From positions 1 through 22,908 of IMG/VR virus record IMGVR_UViG_3300010160_000238: a stretch of DNA of 22,908 nucleotides. One strand, given 5' to 3'. Shown piece by piece: positions 12,308 through 19,235 of this stretch. Within the stretch, counting starts at the first letter, position 1. Each line of letters starts with the position of its first letter. The translations under genes and the position numbers were made by a program. The stretch comes from a virus. The notes beneath the pieces were generated by a model. That model saw only the letters and a list, made by a program, of their open reading frames with translations. It was not told the origin of the DNA and did no database searches.

Positions 12308-13545
12308 GCGTCTTCACCTGACATCTCACGGAAGGTACCTTCGTCCCAAGCCCACGTTAAGAATGTAGAACCAGGTCCAGAGTTACGGCTTGCAAGAACA
12401 CTGAGGATGCGAGTCTGGTCATCGCTTTCTTCTGGCTTTTCAAGACCGAACAATACGTCAGCATCTTGGAAGAATGAAGATGAGTAACCGATTGAGTTAG
12501 CGGTCAGTTTACCTTTGCTCTTCTTCCAATCCAAGGACTGAGTTGTAATAATAATTGGAATCTTAAAACTCTGAGCCAAACGCTTAAACCCACGGGTTAG
12601 ATTAGTTAGGGCTTGCGGAGTGTTCTGCTCACCAGTCTGCTCGTCTGTCATCAAGTACATACCGTCAATAAAAAGAATGCTTGGACGATGTAACTGTAAC
12701 TTAGCGGTAACGCCAGACAAAGTTGATCCTGATGAAGAGTCAACAAGCCAAAACTTTTCAGCATCATTACGCATTTTGTTAGTAACAAGTGTTTGGTATC
12801 TCGCCTCTTCGTCGGGGCGTAAAGTTCCAGTAATTAAACGCTGGTGTGAGATTCGAGCACGCATTGAGTCGTAGCGGTCTTCTTGCTCACGGTTGCTCAT
12901 CTCAAACGAGTAGAACATAGGCATTACCTCAGACTGAGTATGCACGTTAATTGCAACCTGCATAGCAACTGTTGACTTACCTGTCTTAGGTGTAGCGGTA
13001 ATAACAATTAACTGTTCGTTCTGCAAACCATTAGTAACCTTGTCAATAGTTGGAAACCCTGTTGGGTAACCAAGTAGACCGTTTGGAAGTAACTTGCGCT
13101 CTTGATAACGAGCCCAACGCCGGTCAAGTTCTTTGCCTTCGGTAATATCGATATCGTTGGTTTGACTAAACCCAGCTTCGTCCATTTTAAGAACGCCAGA
13201 TTGAAGAACTTGAAGAGCGCCCTCATGATCCTGCTCACGGTCAATCTTCTCAATAGCATCACGAAGTATGTTGGCGGTGTAAACCTTGCGACGTGCTGAA
13301 GATAAAGAGTCAAGAAGATACCCAGTAGTGTCATTAACTGGAACTACTTCATAAGAGGGGTAGTTATCTTTAATAACATCAAGGCTTGGGCACTCACCAT
13401 AACGTGCGTAGTGCTCACGTATGAATACCCAAATTTTTTTATCGTTATCATCTGAAAACCAAGATTGATTTACGTTGCGGTCAAATAACGGGGTTAGGTC
13501 TCTATCAGTAAGAGCCTTGCTTAATAATCTCTTCTCGTTGTTCAT
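12304..13545 (-). CDS. DnaB-like replicative helicase
   Basis: The 413-residue protein has an N-terminal helical domain (about 1-125) and a RecA-type ATPase domain. Walker A is ATPKTGKS (184-191), Walker B is ILFIDG (Asp294), FYSFEMS lies between them, and ITTQSLDWKKSKGK and SSSFFQDAD follow. It is a hexameric 5'-3' helicase at the fork. The length is slightly below E. coli DnaB (471), with a short N-terminal domain. Position 184 is Ala where most Walker A motifs have Gly, which is tolerated in this fold. It sits between an unknown gene and the primase gene, and the loader gene lies two genes upstream. Confidence 0.9.
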   Translation of the reverse strand: MNNEKRLLSKALTDRDLTPLFDRNVNQSWFSDDNDKKIWVFIREHYARYGECPSLDVIKDNYPSYEVVPVNDTTGYLLDSLSSARRKVYTANILRDAIEKIDREQDHEGALQVLQSGVLKMDEAGFSQTNDIDITEGKELDRRWARYQERKLLPNGLLGYPTGFPTIDKVTNGLQNEQLIVITATPKTGKSTVAMQVAINVHTQSEVMPMFYSFEMSNREQEDRYDSMRARISHQRLITGTLRPDEEARYQTLVTNKMRNDAEKFWLVDSSSGSTLSGVTAKLQLHRPSILFIDGMYLMTDEQTGEQNTPQALTNLTRGFKRLAQSFKIPIIITTQSLDWKKSKGKLTANSIGYSSSFFQDADVLFGLEKPEESDDQTRILSVLASRNSGPGSTFLTWAWDEGTFREMSGEDA

Positions 13546-13952
13546 AGCCGCGTTAAGTCCATTCCCCAGTGTCCGTATCTCATCAATCTATCAGGCCGAT
13601 CTATGACCCCTAAAATCTCAGGTCTGTAAGGAAGTTGCTTAACTAAAAAGTCAACCGACTCGTAAGCGTTGCAATGTCTAAACGGGTTAGTTCCGTACTT
13701 GTCTAACGTGTCTAAAACTTTTTGAAGTTCTTCTTGACTTAAATTAAAAGAAGCAAGCTCTACAACATATGGGGTTTGAACTGCCCATAAAAACAATTGA
13801 CTAAGTACTTCTTTTTTAAATGAAACCTTTTTGCGTGTTTGCTTAAATATTTTGTATTTCTTTGGCAGGTTTTCTGTTTCTAACAGTACAAACACATCCG
13901 TAGTAACAATAATCCGTTGCGGTATATCGTTACTAATATCCCCGAATTGCAT
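13542..13952 (-). CDS. Conserved phage protein, function unknown
   Basis: The 136-residue protein starts MQFGDISNDI. Strand-like segments RIIVTTDVFVLLE and PYVVELASF alternate with helices (EELQKVLDTLDKYG), and it ends with EILGVIDRPDRLMRYGHWGMDL. The alternating pattern and this last segment recall small phage proteins that look like reduced HAD-type folds, but the usual catalytic DxD is not visible, so I do not assign an activity. It lies between the SWIM protein gene (no gap) and the helicase gene (ATGA overlap), inside the helicase-loading block. Confidence 0.68.
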   Translation of the reverse strand: MQFGDISNDIPQRIIVTTDVFVLLETENLPKKYKIFKQTRKKVSFKKEVLSQLFLWAVQTPYVVELASFNLSQEELQKVLDTLDKYGTNPFRHCNAYESVDFLVKQLPYRPEILGVIDRPDRLMRYGHWGMDLTRL

Positions 13953-14264
13953 TTAGAAAACTTCAATCTTGCCAAAAGCTAATATGAAGTCTCTGTAAGC
14001 CTCAATAGAGTGCTTTGCTTTCTCTGTGTCTTCATCTGTTGCGCGTTTAGATATCTCAAGCGGATAGGAGCCTCCGTTAGAGTTAATGCGTGCTTGAACA
14101 AAACGAGTGTGCTTGCAAGTAGTTCGACCCTTAAACCCAGCGCAAGTACATAGCAAGTCACCGTTTGGCTTTGTGCTTACTTCGTAAATGCTAGGGCCCG
14201 GTGTTTGAGTCGGACTTAAAAAAACCTGAAGCAACTTCGGTTGATCCATTAAACGTCCTCTCAT
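13953..14264 (-). CDS. SWIM-type zinc-finger protein
   Basis: The 103-residue protein contains LLCTCAGFKGRTTCKH, with Cys39, Cys41, Cys50 and His52 in the C-x-C-x8-C-x-H order of the SWIM domain. SWIM fingers bind DNA or proteins and occur in recombination factors and SNF2 ATPases. Two starts are possible. ATG at 14264 overlaps the loader stop as ATGA. ATG at 14249 has GAGAGGA six bases upstream and would drop five residues. The gene sits between the loader and the helicase, so a link to helicase loading or to the SNF2-type helicase of the same operon is possible. This is inference. Confidence 0.75.
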   Translation of the reverse strand: MRGRLMDQPKLLQVFLSPTQTPGPSIYEVSTKPNGDLLCTCAGFKGRTTCKHTRFVQARINSNGGSYPLEISKRATDEDTEKAKHSIEAYRDFILAFGKIEVF

Positions 14265-14941
14265 CTTCGTAGGTCTCCTTTAGTTGATTTTAAATCAATA
14301 TTTAAAAATGCTTCGTGAGCAAAGCTAGCGGTAGCCTCACCGTAAAAGTCTTGCCATTTCATAAGGGGAATATTAGAGGTAACAATAGTCGGAAGACCAG
14401 CATTAAATCTACTACGAAGGACATGGTGAAGAGTACTTTGATTCCAGCCACTAGCCATATTGTGCTCACGACCAACATCATCTAAAACCAAAACCTTTAC
14501 ATTACGACGGCTATCAGAGGACTCTCCCATAATGCCTTCATAAAGCATCTCTCTGCTTTCCTCAATCTGATCGCCCATGGTTTCACCTTTAAGATCGATA
14601 AGACTTGCGTAAGTAGTGAAGTAACAAGGACGCACATCGTTAAGTTCAAAAATGTCAAGGGAGGAAGTTCTCATCATGTTTTGAATTAGTGCTGCAACCA
14701 AAGTTGTTTTTCCATTACCGGGATCGCCATACAAAGCAACACCACGACCGCAGGTTCTCTTTCCTACTGCGTTAATAATCTTTCCGTCTTGAACTAAAGT
14801 TTCCCAACCCTGTAAAGCCTCAAGATATTTTTTATCAACAGAATTGCAGTCTGAGTATTCCCAACCTTGTAAATGCTTTGGTATACCAGCAGCCCTAATC
14901 CAGCTCTTGCGCCGAATCTTTAGCTCTTCAACATTAAACAT
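14261..14941 (-). CDS. DnaC/IstB-like helicase loader ATPase
   Basis: The 226-residue protein is a AAA+ ATPase with Walker A GDPGNGKT (72-79) and Walker B VLVLDDVG (Asp154, Asp155). VTSNIPL near the end supplies the sensor I region. The length and layout match DnaC and phage helicase loaders, which place the DnaB hexamer on single-stranded DNA at the origin. It follows the initiator gene (overlap of eight bases), an order also seen in many phages with an initiator and loader pair (lambda O and P by analogy). An IstB transposition role is unlikely because no transposase is near. Cys64 (TCGRG) lies just before the P-loop. Confidence 0.87.
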   Translation of the reverse strand: MFNVEELKIRRKSWIRAAGIPKHLQGWEYSDCNSVDKKYLEALQGWETLVQDGKIINAVGKRTCGRGVALYGDPGNGKTTLVAALIQNMMRTSSLDIFELNDVRPCYFTTYASLIDLKGETMGDQIEESREMLYEGIMGESSDSRRNVKVLVLDDVGREHNMASGWNQSTLHHVLRSRFNAGLPTIVTSNIPLMKWQDFYGEATASFAHEAFLNIDLKSTKGDLRR

Positions 14942-15830
14942 CTTCTCCCCTTAAAATCCGTTGCGCTTTATCCCAAGCCTCTTCTGCCATAAGAACGTCT
15001 GCATCCGTGTTGACGGATAGTACGGCTCCCTTTACCAAACCCGGTAATCGGCTTACGAACAATCGCCACAATACCTCGGCGTCTTTGTATTCGCTAATTG
15101 AGATTTGCCTAAAGAATAAATCCATAGCGGCTACCTCGGTAACACTATCAGTGCCTAAACGTTTTCTAGCAGAAGCAAGGGCTCCAGAGAATTTACTTTG
15201 AGTAACTGACCATGGCTGAATATTCCAGTAACTGTGAATCCGCTCAGCAAACTCAAAACACACGTCAGTGACAGACCACTCGGCAACTGGCATGGTGTGA
15301 CGTTTTTGAAACCTGCTCACATGCGTTGTCATAGATTTTTTATCAAAATCAGACTTTCGCTTCTTTTCAGCGGCGGCACGACGCTTCTTCGGATCTTCGG
15401 AATCTTCGGAAGGTTCGGCGGTAGAGTCGAAAAATTCGTAACCCATCGTTTTATACTCCTCGGTCTCTAAAACCAATCTCGACTTCGTCGAGAGATTTGG
15501 TTTACTTATAACAGTAGAATTAGTAATTCTGCTTATATGCTCATTACTGTAATCAGAAGTCACGTTATGTGACTCCACAACTTGAGACGGCACAATACCA
15601 AAAAATGCACGATTTGCTTTTTCAGTTAACACCGAAACAGTCATAATCTTGTTACCGATTCGTTGCTGACTTGTGAGAATGTAGGAGTTATCCCTTAGTT
15701 CCTTCAAGCCACTCAACGCTGCCCTACGACCCACTCTAAAGTGATCCATCATAGTTTGGGCAGAGATGTTTAATGAGTGCTGATGAATTGCTAAAAGAAA
15801 CCCGTAGGCTTTTGGAGATAGGTCTTTCAC
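14934..15830 (-). CDS. Replication initiator-like protein with winged helix
   Basis: The 298-residue protein begins with a winged helix-turn-helix (about 1-80: SPKAYGFLLAIHQHS, SAQTMMDHFRVGRRAALSGL, then the wing KIMTVSVLTEKA). A low-complexity linker follows (about 85-165, ending in a Lys/Arg/Glu-rich helix KKRRAAAEKKRKSDFDKK). A helical C-terminal domain at about 175-295 (ARKRLGTDSVTEVAAMDLFF) probably contacts the loader. The layout resembles phage initiators of the lambda O or DnaD-like type. The codons for the linker are full of inverted and direct repeats, as in lambda O, where the origin lies inside the gene. It precedes the loader gene and follows an unknown gene with an ATGA overlap. 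Confidence 0.75.
   Translation of the reverse strand: MKDLSPKAYGFLLAIHQHSLNISAQTMMDHFRVGRRAALSGLKELRDNSYILTSQQRIGNKIMTVSVLTEKANRAFFGIVPSQVVESHNVTSDYSNEHISRITNSTVISKPNLSTKSRLVLETEEYKTMGYEFFDSTAEPSEDSEDPKKRRAAAEKKRKSDFDKKSMTTHVSRFQKRHTMPVAEWSVTDVCFEFAERIHSYWNIQPWSVTQSKFSGALASARKRLGTDSVTEVAAMDLFFRQISISEYKDAEVLWRLFVSRLPGLVKGAVLSVNTDADVLMAEEAWDKAQRILRGEDV
15385..15574. other. Candidate replication origin inside the initiator gene
   Basis: Within 190 bases there are three exact copies of TCTTCGGA (15386, 15394 and 15403) and a degenerate fourth (15412). There are also four inverted repeats: 15470-15503 (stem of 14 pairs with a three-base bulge), 15516-15530 (AGAATTA/TAATTCT), 15543-15553 (ATTAC/GTAAT) and 15558-15574 (AGTCAC/GTGACT). 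The stretch between 15497 and 15557 is A+T-rich. The region codes for the linker of the initiator (residues 86-149). The combination of iteron-like repeats, dyads and an A+T-rich block fits a phage origin. This is inference. Confidence 0.5.
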
Positions 15831-16396
15831 ACCACGCCAGCCTCTTTGAGCGCTTCCATAACCTTCTTGGTTATTAGCTCAGCAAGGTCAACCTTTACCT
15901 TAGGATCATTAGCCTTTACCTTAATCTCAGATTTTGGGATTTCCTCTGTAACGACCTCCTGGGGCTCGTTCTCACGTTCTATGTGTGACAACTCAACCAG
16001 ACCCATGCAAAGGTCGTAGGAGGGCACGGAAGCCTCTTGGAAGGCGTAAAAAGCAGCAGTCCCAAAGCCATCTTCCTCATCCCACAAAATGAACGCTTGA
16101 GTGTCCTCCCCACGAATCAGTTCGACTACAGCCGAGATTGGGTTTGAAGAGTTGTGAAGACTGGAGCTTCCAAGACTCATGATGACTGCGTTCTCTGGAG
16201 CTATGGCTATTGTTGGTATCTCAAGTTCTGCGGATACCTGATGCGCCCATATTTGCCCTTGACTTGGTCTATCTTGAAAAGGCAAAAGCAGTGTTACGTC
16301 TTTGCCGTTACCTCTGTAGTGATCTTCTAATAAAGCTTCTACGTTAACTCTTGTTGTTTCACCGTTACCGGCAATGACCAAAAATTTTGATCCCAT
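15827..16396 (-). CDS. Rossmann-like protein with acidic/basic C-terminal tail, function unknown
   Basis: The 189-residue protein has an alternating strand-helix pattern: KFLVIAGNG, VTLLLPFQ, IPTIAIAPE, AFILWDEED and SYDLCMGL as strands. This suggests a Rossmann-type fold of about 135 residues. A flexible charged linker (ENEPQEVVTEEIPKSEIKVKANDPKV) and a final amphipathic helix (ELITKKVMEALKEAG) follow; the helix may bind a partner. The WDEEDGFG loop could be an active or binding site, but I cannot name the family. The start has AGGGGGA four bases before ATG. It is the first gene of the replication block and ends as ATGA at the initiator, so a regulatory or initiation role is possible. Confidence 0.68.
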   Translation of the reverse strand: MGSKFLVIAGNGETTRVNVEALLEDHYRGNGKDVTLLLPFQDRPSQGQIWAHQVSAELEIPTIAIAPENAVIMSLGSSSLHNSSNPISAVVELIRGEDTQAFILWDEEDGFGTAAFYAFQEASVPSYDLCMGLVELSHIERENEPQEVVTEEIPKSEIKVKANDPKVKVDLAELITKKVMEALKEAGVV

Positions 16397-16420
16397 GTAA
16401 TCCCCCTGACTTGGAGGCAG

Positions 16421-16449
16421 ATACTACACAGGTCTGGGGAGTGCTACAA
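16421..16449 (-). promoter_or_regulatory. Weak promoter candidate ahead of the replication block
   Basis: On the minus strand TTGTAG (16444-16449) and TAGTAT (16421-16426) are 17 bases apart, matching about three and four of six consensus positions. The gap between the tail module and the replication module is where a promoter is expected, and a good ribosome binding site follows. The match alone would be weak. Confidence 0.35.
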
Positions 16450-16454
16450 ACCTG
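16429..16454 (-). terminator. Weak hairpin at the end of the tail module
   Basis: CAGGTCTG (16429-16436) and CAAACCTG (16447-16454) pair in RNA over eight positions with one G-U pair, around a ten-base loop, and span the stop codon of the gpI-like gene. No clear T run follows on the minus strand, so termination would be partial at best. It overlaps the weak promoter candidate. Confidence 0.3.
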
Positions 16455-18747
16455 GTTGGGCTAAGTCAACCCGAAAGGGGGTTCCATGCATTAAATAGCT
16501 AGGAAGTTGTGCAATTAAGCGTAGTTGTGTGGCAATTCTGTTTTTGTAGTAATGAGATCTACCTAAAAAAGCTTGATTGTCTTCCCATATAAGGTCATCT
16601 GTTGAAGTAAACCCAGAGTACCCATCAAAGTAAGGTTTTGGTGCTGTTGTTTGTTCAAACATTGCTGAATCTAAATGAATGACTTGAGTTGTTAAAGCGT
16701 TTGTCCAATCAAAATATGGTTTTGCGTAAACAGCGTTTTCTGGAGATAGATCCGAGTAGGAAGTTCTAATAAAATCAAATTTTAAATCTTGAATAGATGG
16801 CACTGGGCCAGGTTCTATTGTTGGAATATTAGTACCGTTAGAAACAACCTGGAAGTATCTTCCACCAATTGCCGTAACTGTTTTAACACCATTTAATCCT
16901 GTTAAATTGTATGTAGTTCCTTGAGAAGCAACAGAACCAAAATCTACAAATCTAACTGAGCCCCCTACAGTAAAGCTGTGTTGTTCTACCGTGTATACAG
17001 TCAACACATTTCCAGCACGTGAGATTTTATCTATTTTATAAAACTCACTTAATCGTTCTGGAGTACCAGAGGTAGTGGTTTCAAGAAAGTTTTTGTTAGC
17101 GTCGTACCAGTCAATTGACATACGACCAGTTAAGTCAGCAGATGGGTCACCTATAAAACCAGTGCGTGTGTAAACACTAAAGCTATACCAAAAGCCCTCT
17201 AGCACTTCTATAAATTCATTGTATTTTAAACGTACTTGACCGTTGGCTATTGGAATAAGTTTTAAAGAAACACTGCTATTTCTATCCTCATCAAAAACCG
17301 TAAGATCTTGTGTTGCCGTAGCGTTAGTAGCTACCCAAGGTGCAACAGCCCCATCAAAGCTTGGGTTTTTAAATTCGTTTACTCGACTTGCTTTAAGAGT
17401 AATATTAATTTGACGCGCTTCTTCAAACGTTGTTGCGCCTTCAGAAGATTGTTCAAATTGAGCCGCATCAAAGAAGTGCATTTCACCTTCTGTAGCGCCA
17501 TTAATTCGAACATATGGAACCGCAAAGTACGCGTTTACAGGAGCAATGCTAGTTGTAGCTACTCTAGTTGACCAAGAAGATGTGTTATTTGTTTTTGACT
17601 CTTCACCGGCTCTTGAGATTTCTTCACCGTTACGGTCATACCAACGAATATCAACAGTAATTTCTCTAGCCACTGTTTTAGCACGGCTATAGATTGAAAA
17701 CGTGTACGAAGAACCTTCTTTAATTGGAATGCCTCTAGTTTTAGGGGCGGATAGCCCGCACGCAAACTCAATACCTGCGTCTACGTAGGTTCCAGACGTT
17801 CCGTCACTTGCTGCTGTTACTTTAAGACTGGCTGCTCTTTTATTAGGAAATAGTGAGGGAGAAGAACTTTCTATGTAAGGCGCTACTTCTGCAGGAAGAG
17901 CCCGAGAAAGTGTTGCTCTGTAAATACTTGCCCATCTACCAAGGTCTTCTTCAAAAGAAGAGTCGTTATAGTCAAGCATTAAATTTTTACCAAGAGTAGT
18001 CGTTTCGTCATACCCCGTAAATGCTTTAATAAAGTCTTTAATTCCTTGAAGACTTCCCTTTTGTTTGTTTATGTAGATGGCGTTTCTTAAAAAGATACGA
18101 GACTGCTGAAGACCTAGTTCTGGTTCAAATGCAAGACCAAACTGTCTCATAATTTCAGGGACTATTGGAGCGTAGGTAATTGCAGTGTCGTATGACTTGT
18201 ACGATAACTCAGCGTTCGTTTTGTATAAATCGTATGCAAAAGCAAAGACGGAAAGAAACGCACGCAAGTCTGGGTTTTCGTTGTTATCCGTAACGCTTGC
18301 AAGTTGTGTATTTCTATATATTGCTGGCAAATTGTTGTACATAAAATCTAAAGATCCATAATTTTTTACAGATATACCCAAAGCGTTTCCTGCTTTAATC
18401 CAAATTTCAGTTTGTGCATCAAGAACAAAAATTGAATAATGGTAGGCAATTCCTTGGCGTAAACCAATATTATTTGGAACTTCTCCGCTATCTATGTAAC
18501 TGCCAAGTGAAAAGTTTTTTGGTTCATCAGCTACAATAGCTCCGTCATCTACGGAAAGTGGAAATCCATATGTGTTTCTTACAACGCGAAGGCGAGACCA
18601 ATCTCCCGTAGGAGGAGTCCAAGTTACAGTAATTTGACCATATCCAGTAGGAGTTGCTAAAACTGGTGACGCGTCAAAGTCAACAACAGCTACGCCACCC
18701 GATCCGTAGTTAGACAGACCGTAATAATCAATTCCGTACCGTGCCAT
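16444..18747 (-). CDS. Baseplate gpI-like tail protein with duplicated jelly-roll modules
   Basis: The 767-residue protein has a fibronectin-III-like N-terminus (about 20-128) and a core resembling P2 tail protein I at about 131-250 (NLPAIYR, and RNAIYINKQKGSLQGIKDFI). Two copies of a carbohydrate-binding-module-like jelly roll follow, at about 255-440 and 455-710. Paired landmarks are SYTFSIYSRA with WYSFSVYTRT, IRWYDRNGEE with IDWYDANKNF, and FFDAAQFEQ with LDSAMFEQ. Copy two contains an inserted small beta domain (about 577-650). P2 gpI is only about 180 residues. The protein probably joins wedge or fibre attachment with host-surface binding. The start lies three bases after the upstream gene, with GGGG before the ATG. 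Confidence 0.8.
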   Translation of the reverse strand: MARYGIDYYGLSNYGSGGVAVVDFDASPVLATPTGYGQITVTWTPPTGDWSRLRVVRNTYGFPLSVDDGAIVADEPKNFSLGSYIDSGEVPNNIGLRQGIAYHYSIFVLDAQTEIWIKAGNALGISVKNYGSLDFMYNNLPAIYRNTQLASVTDNNENPDLRAFLSVFAFAYDLYKTNAELSYKSYDTAITYAPIVPEIMRQFGLAFEPELGLQQSRIFLRNAIYINKQKGSLQGIKDFIKAFTGYDETTTLGKNLMLDYNDSSFEEDLGRWASIYRATLSRALPAEVAPYIESSSPSLFPNKRAASLKVTAASDGTSGTYVDAGIEFACGLSAPKTRGIPIKEGSSYTFSIYSRAKTVAREITVDIRWYDRNGEEISRAGEESKTNNTSSWSTRVATTSIAPVNAYFAVPYVRINGATEGEMHFFDAAQFEQSSEGATTFEEARQINITLKASRVNEFKNPSFDGAVAPWVATNATATQDLTVFDEDRNSSVSLKLIPIANGQVRLKYNEFIEVLEGFWYSFSVYTRTGFIGDPSADLTGRMSIDWYDANKNFLETTTSGTPERLSEFYKIDKISRAGNVLTVYTVEQHSFTVGGSVRFVDFGSVASQGTTYNLTGLNGVKTVTAIGGRYFQVVSNGTNIPTIEPGPVPSIQDLKFDFIRTSYSDLSPENAVYAKPYFDWTNALTTQVIHLDSAMFEQTTAPKPYFDGYSGFTSTDDLIWEDNQAFLGRSHYYKNRIATQLRLIAQLPSYLMHGTPFRVDLAQPGL

Positions 18748-18750
18748 TTT

Positions 18751-19227
18751 TTAAGCCCCAAAAATAGCAAGAATTATTGATTGATCAATTTCAGGAGCAT
18801 CAATGTAACTAGCAGTAATTTTTCCAACAGGACTAACACTTGCCACCGTTGTTCCAGCGGAGGTCTTCCACTCCATAAGGTTTGCGCTTTGAGATGCAGC
18901 ACCCCTAACAGTTAAACCAATGCTACTTGCCGCGACGTTTACAATAGTGTCAGCTCCGGCTTTTTTTACATACTGCGTGTGACTGTCTCCAACAATTCCT
19001 CGTTCAATGTTTGCCAATCGCAAAGCTACGGTCGAGTACTGGCTAGAGGTGCCAAGGAAAGTATCAGTTGATACAACTGAAGTAGAAAGCGCTGGGTTAA
19101 CACCAAGCGTTGTCTCGATAGCTACAACTTCTTCTTGCAAAGTGTTTGGATCAGCAGCGTCGATAACGCTGAGGATGTTTGTTTTTGTTGTAAACGGGCG
19201 TACCGATGATGGATAACTGGCTGTCAT
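18751..19227 (-). CDS. Small tail fibre-like structural protein
   Basis: The 158-residue protein has a helical start (TLQEEVVAIETTLGVNPALS), a middle with VALRLANIERGIVGDSHTQY, and a beta-rich end (SIGLTVRGAASQSANLMEW, VASVSPVGKITAS). The segment DPNTLQEEVVAIETTLGVNP recurs in tail proteins of many phages that I recall, usually near the baseplate, and the LTVRG / MEWKTSAGTTVASVSPVGKI part resembles fibre head-binding repeats. It is likely a short fibre or fibre-connector. AGGAGA sits four bases before the ATG, and the next gene starts three bases after its stop. The exact role is inferred from position between baseplate J and gpI-like genes. Confidence 0.65.
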   Translation of the reverse strand: MTASYPSSVRPFTTKTNILSVIDAADPNTLQEEVVAIETTLGVNPALSTSVVSTDTFLGTSSQYSTVALRLANIERGIVGDSHTQYVKKAGADTIVNVAASSIGLTVRGAASQSANLMEWKTSAGTTVASVSPVGKITASYIDAPEIDQSIILAIFGA

Positions 19228-19235
19228 GATGTCTC

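Noticed and set aside
14261-14941. IstB-type transposition ATPase of an insertion sequence
   Set aside because: No transposase or terminal inverted repeats are nearby; initiator and helicase genes in the same block support a helicase loader.
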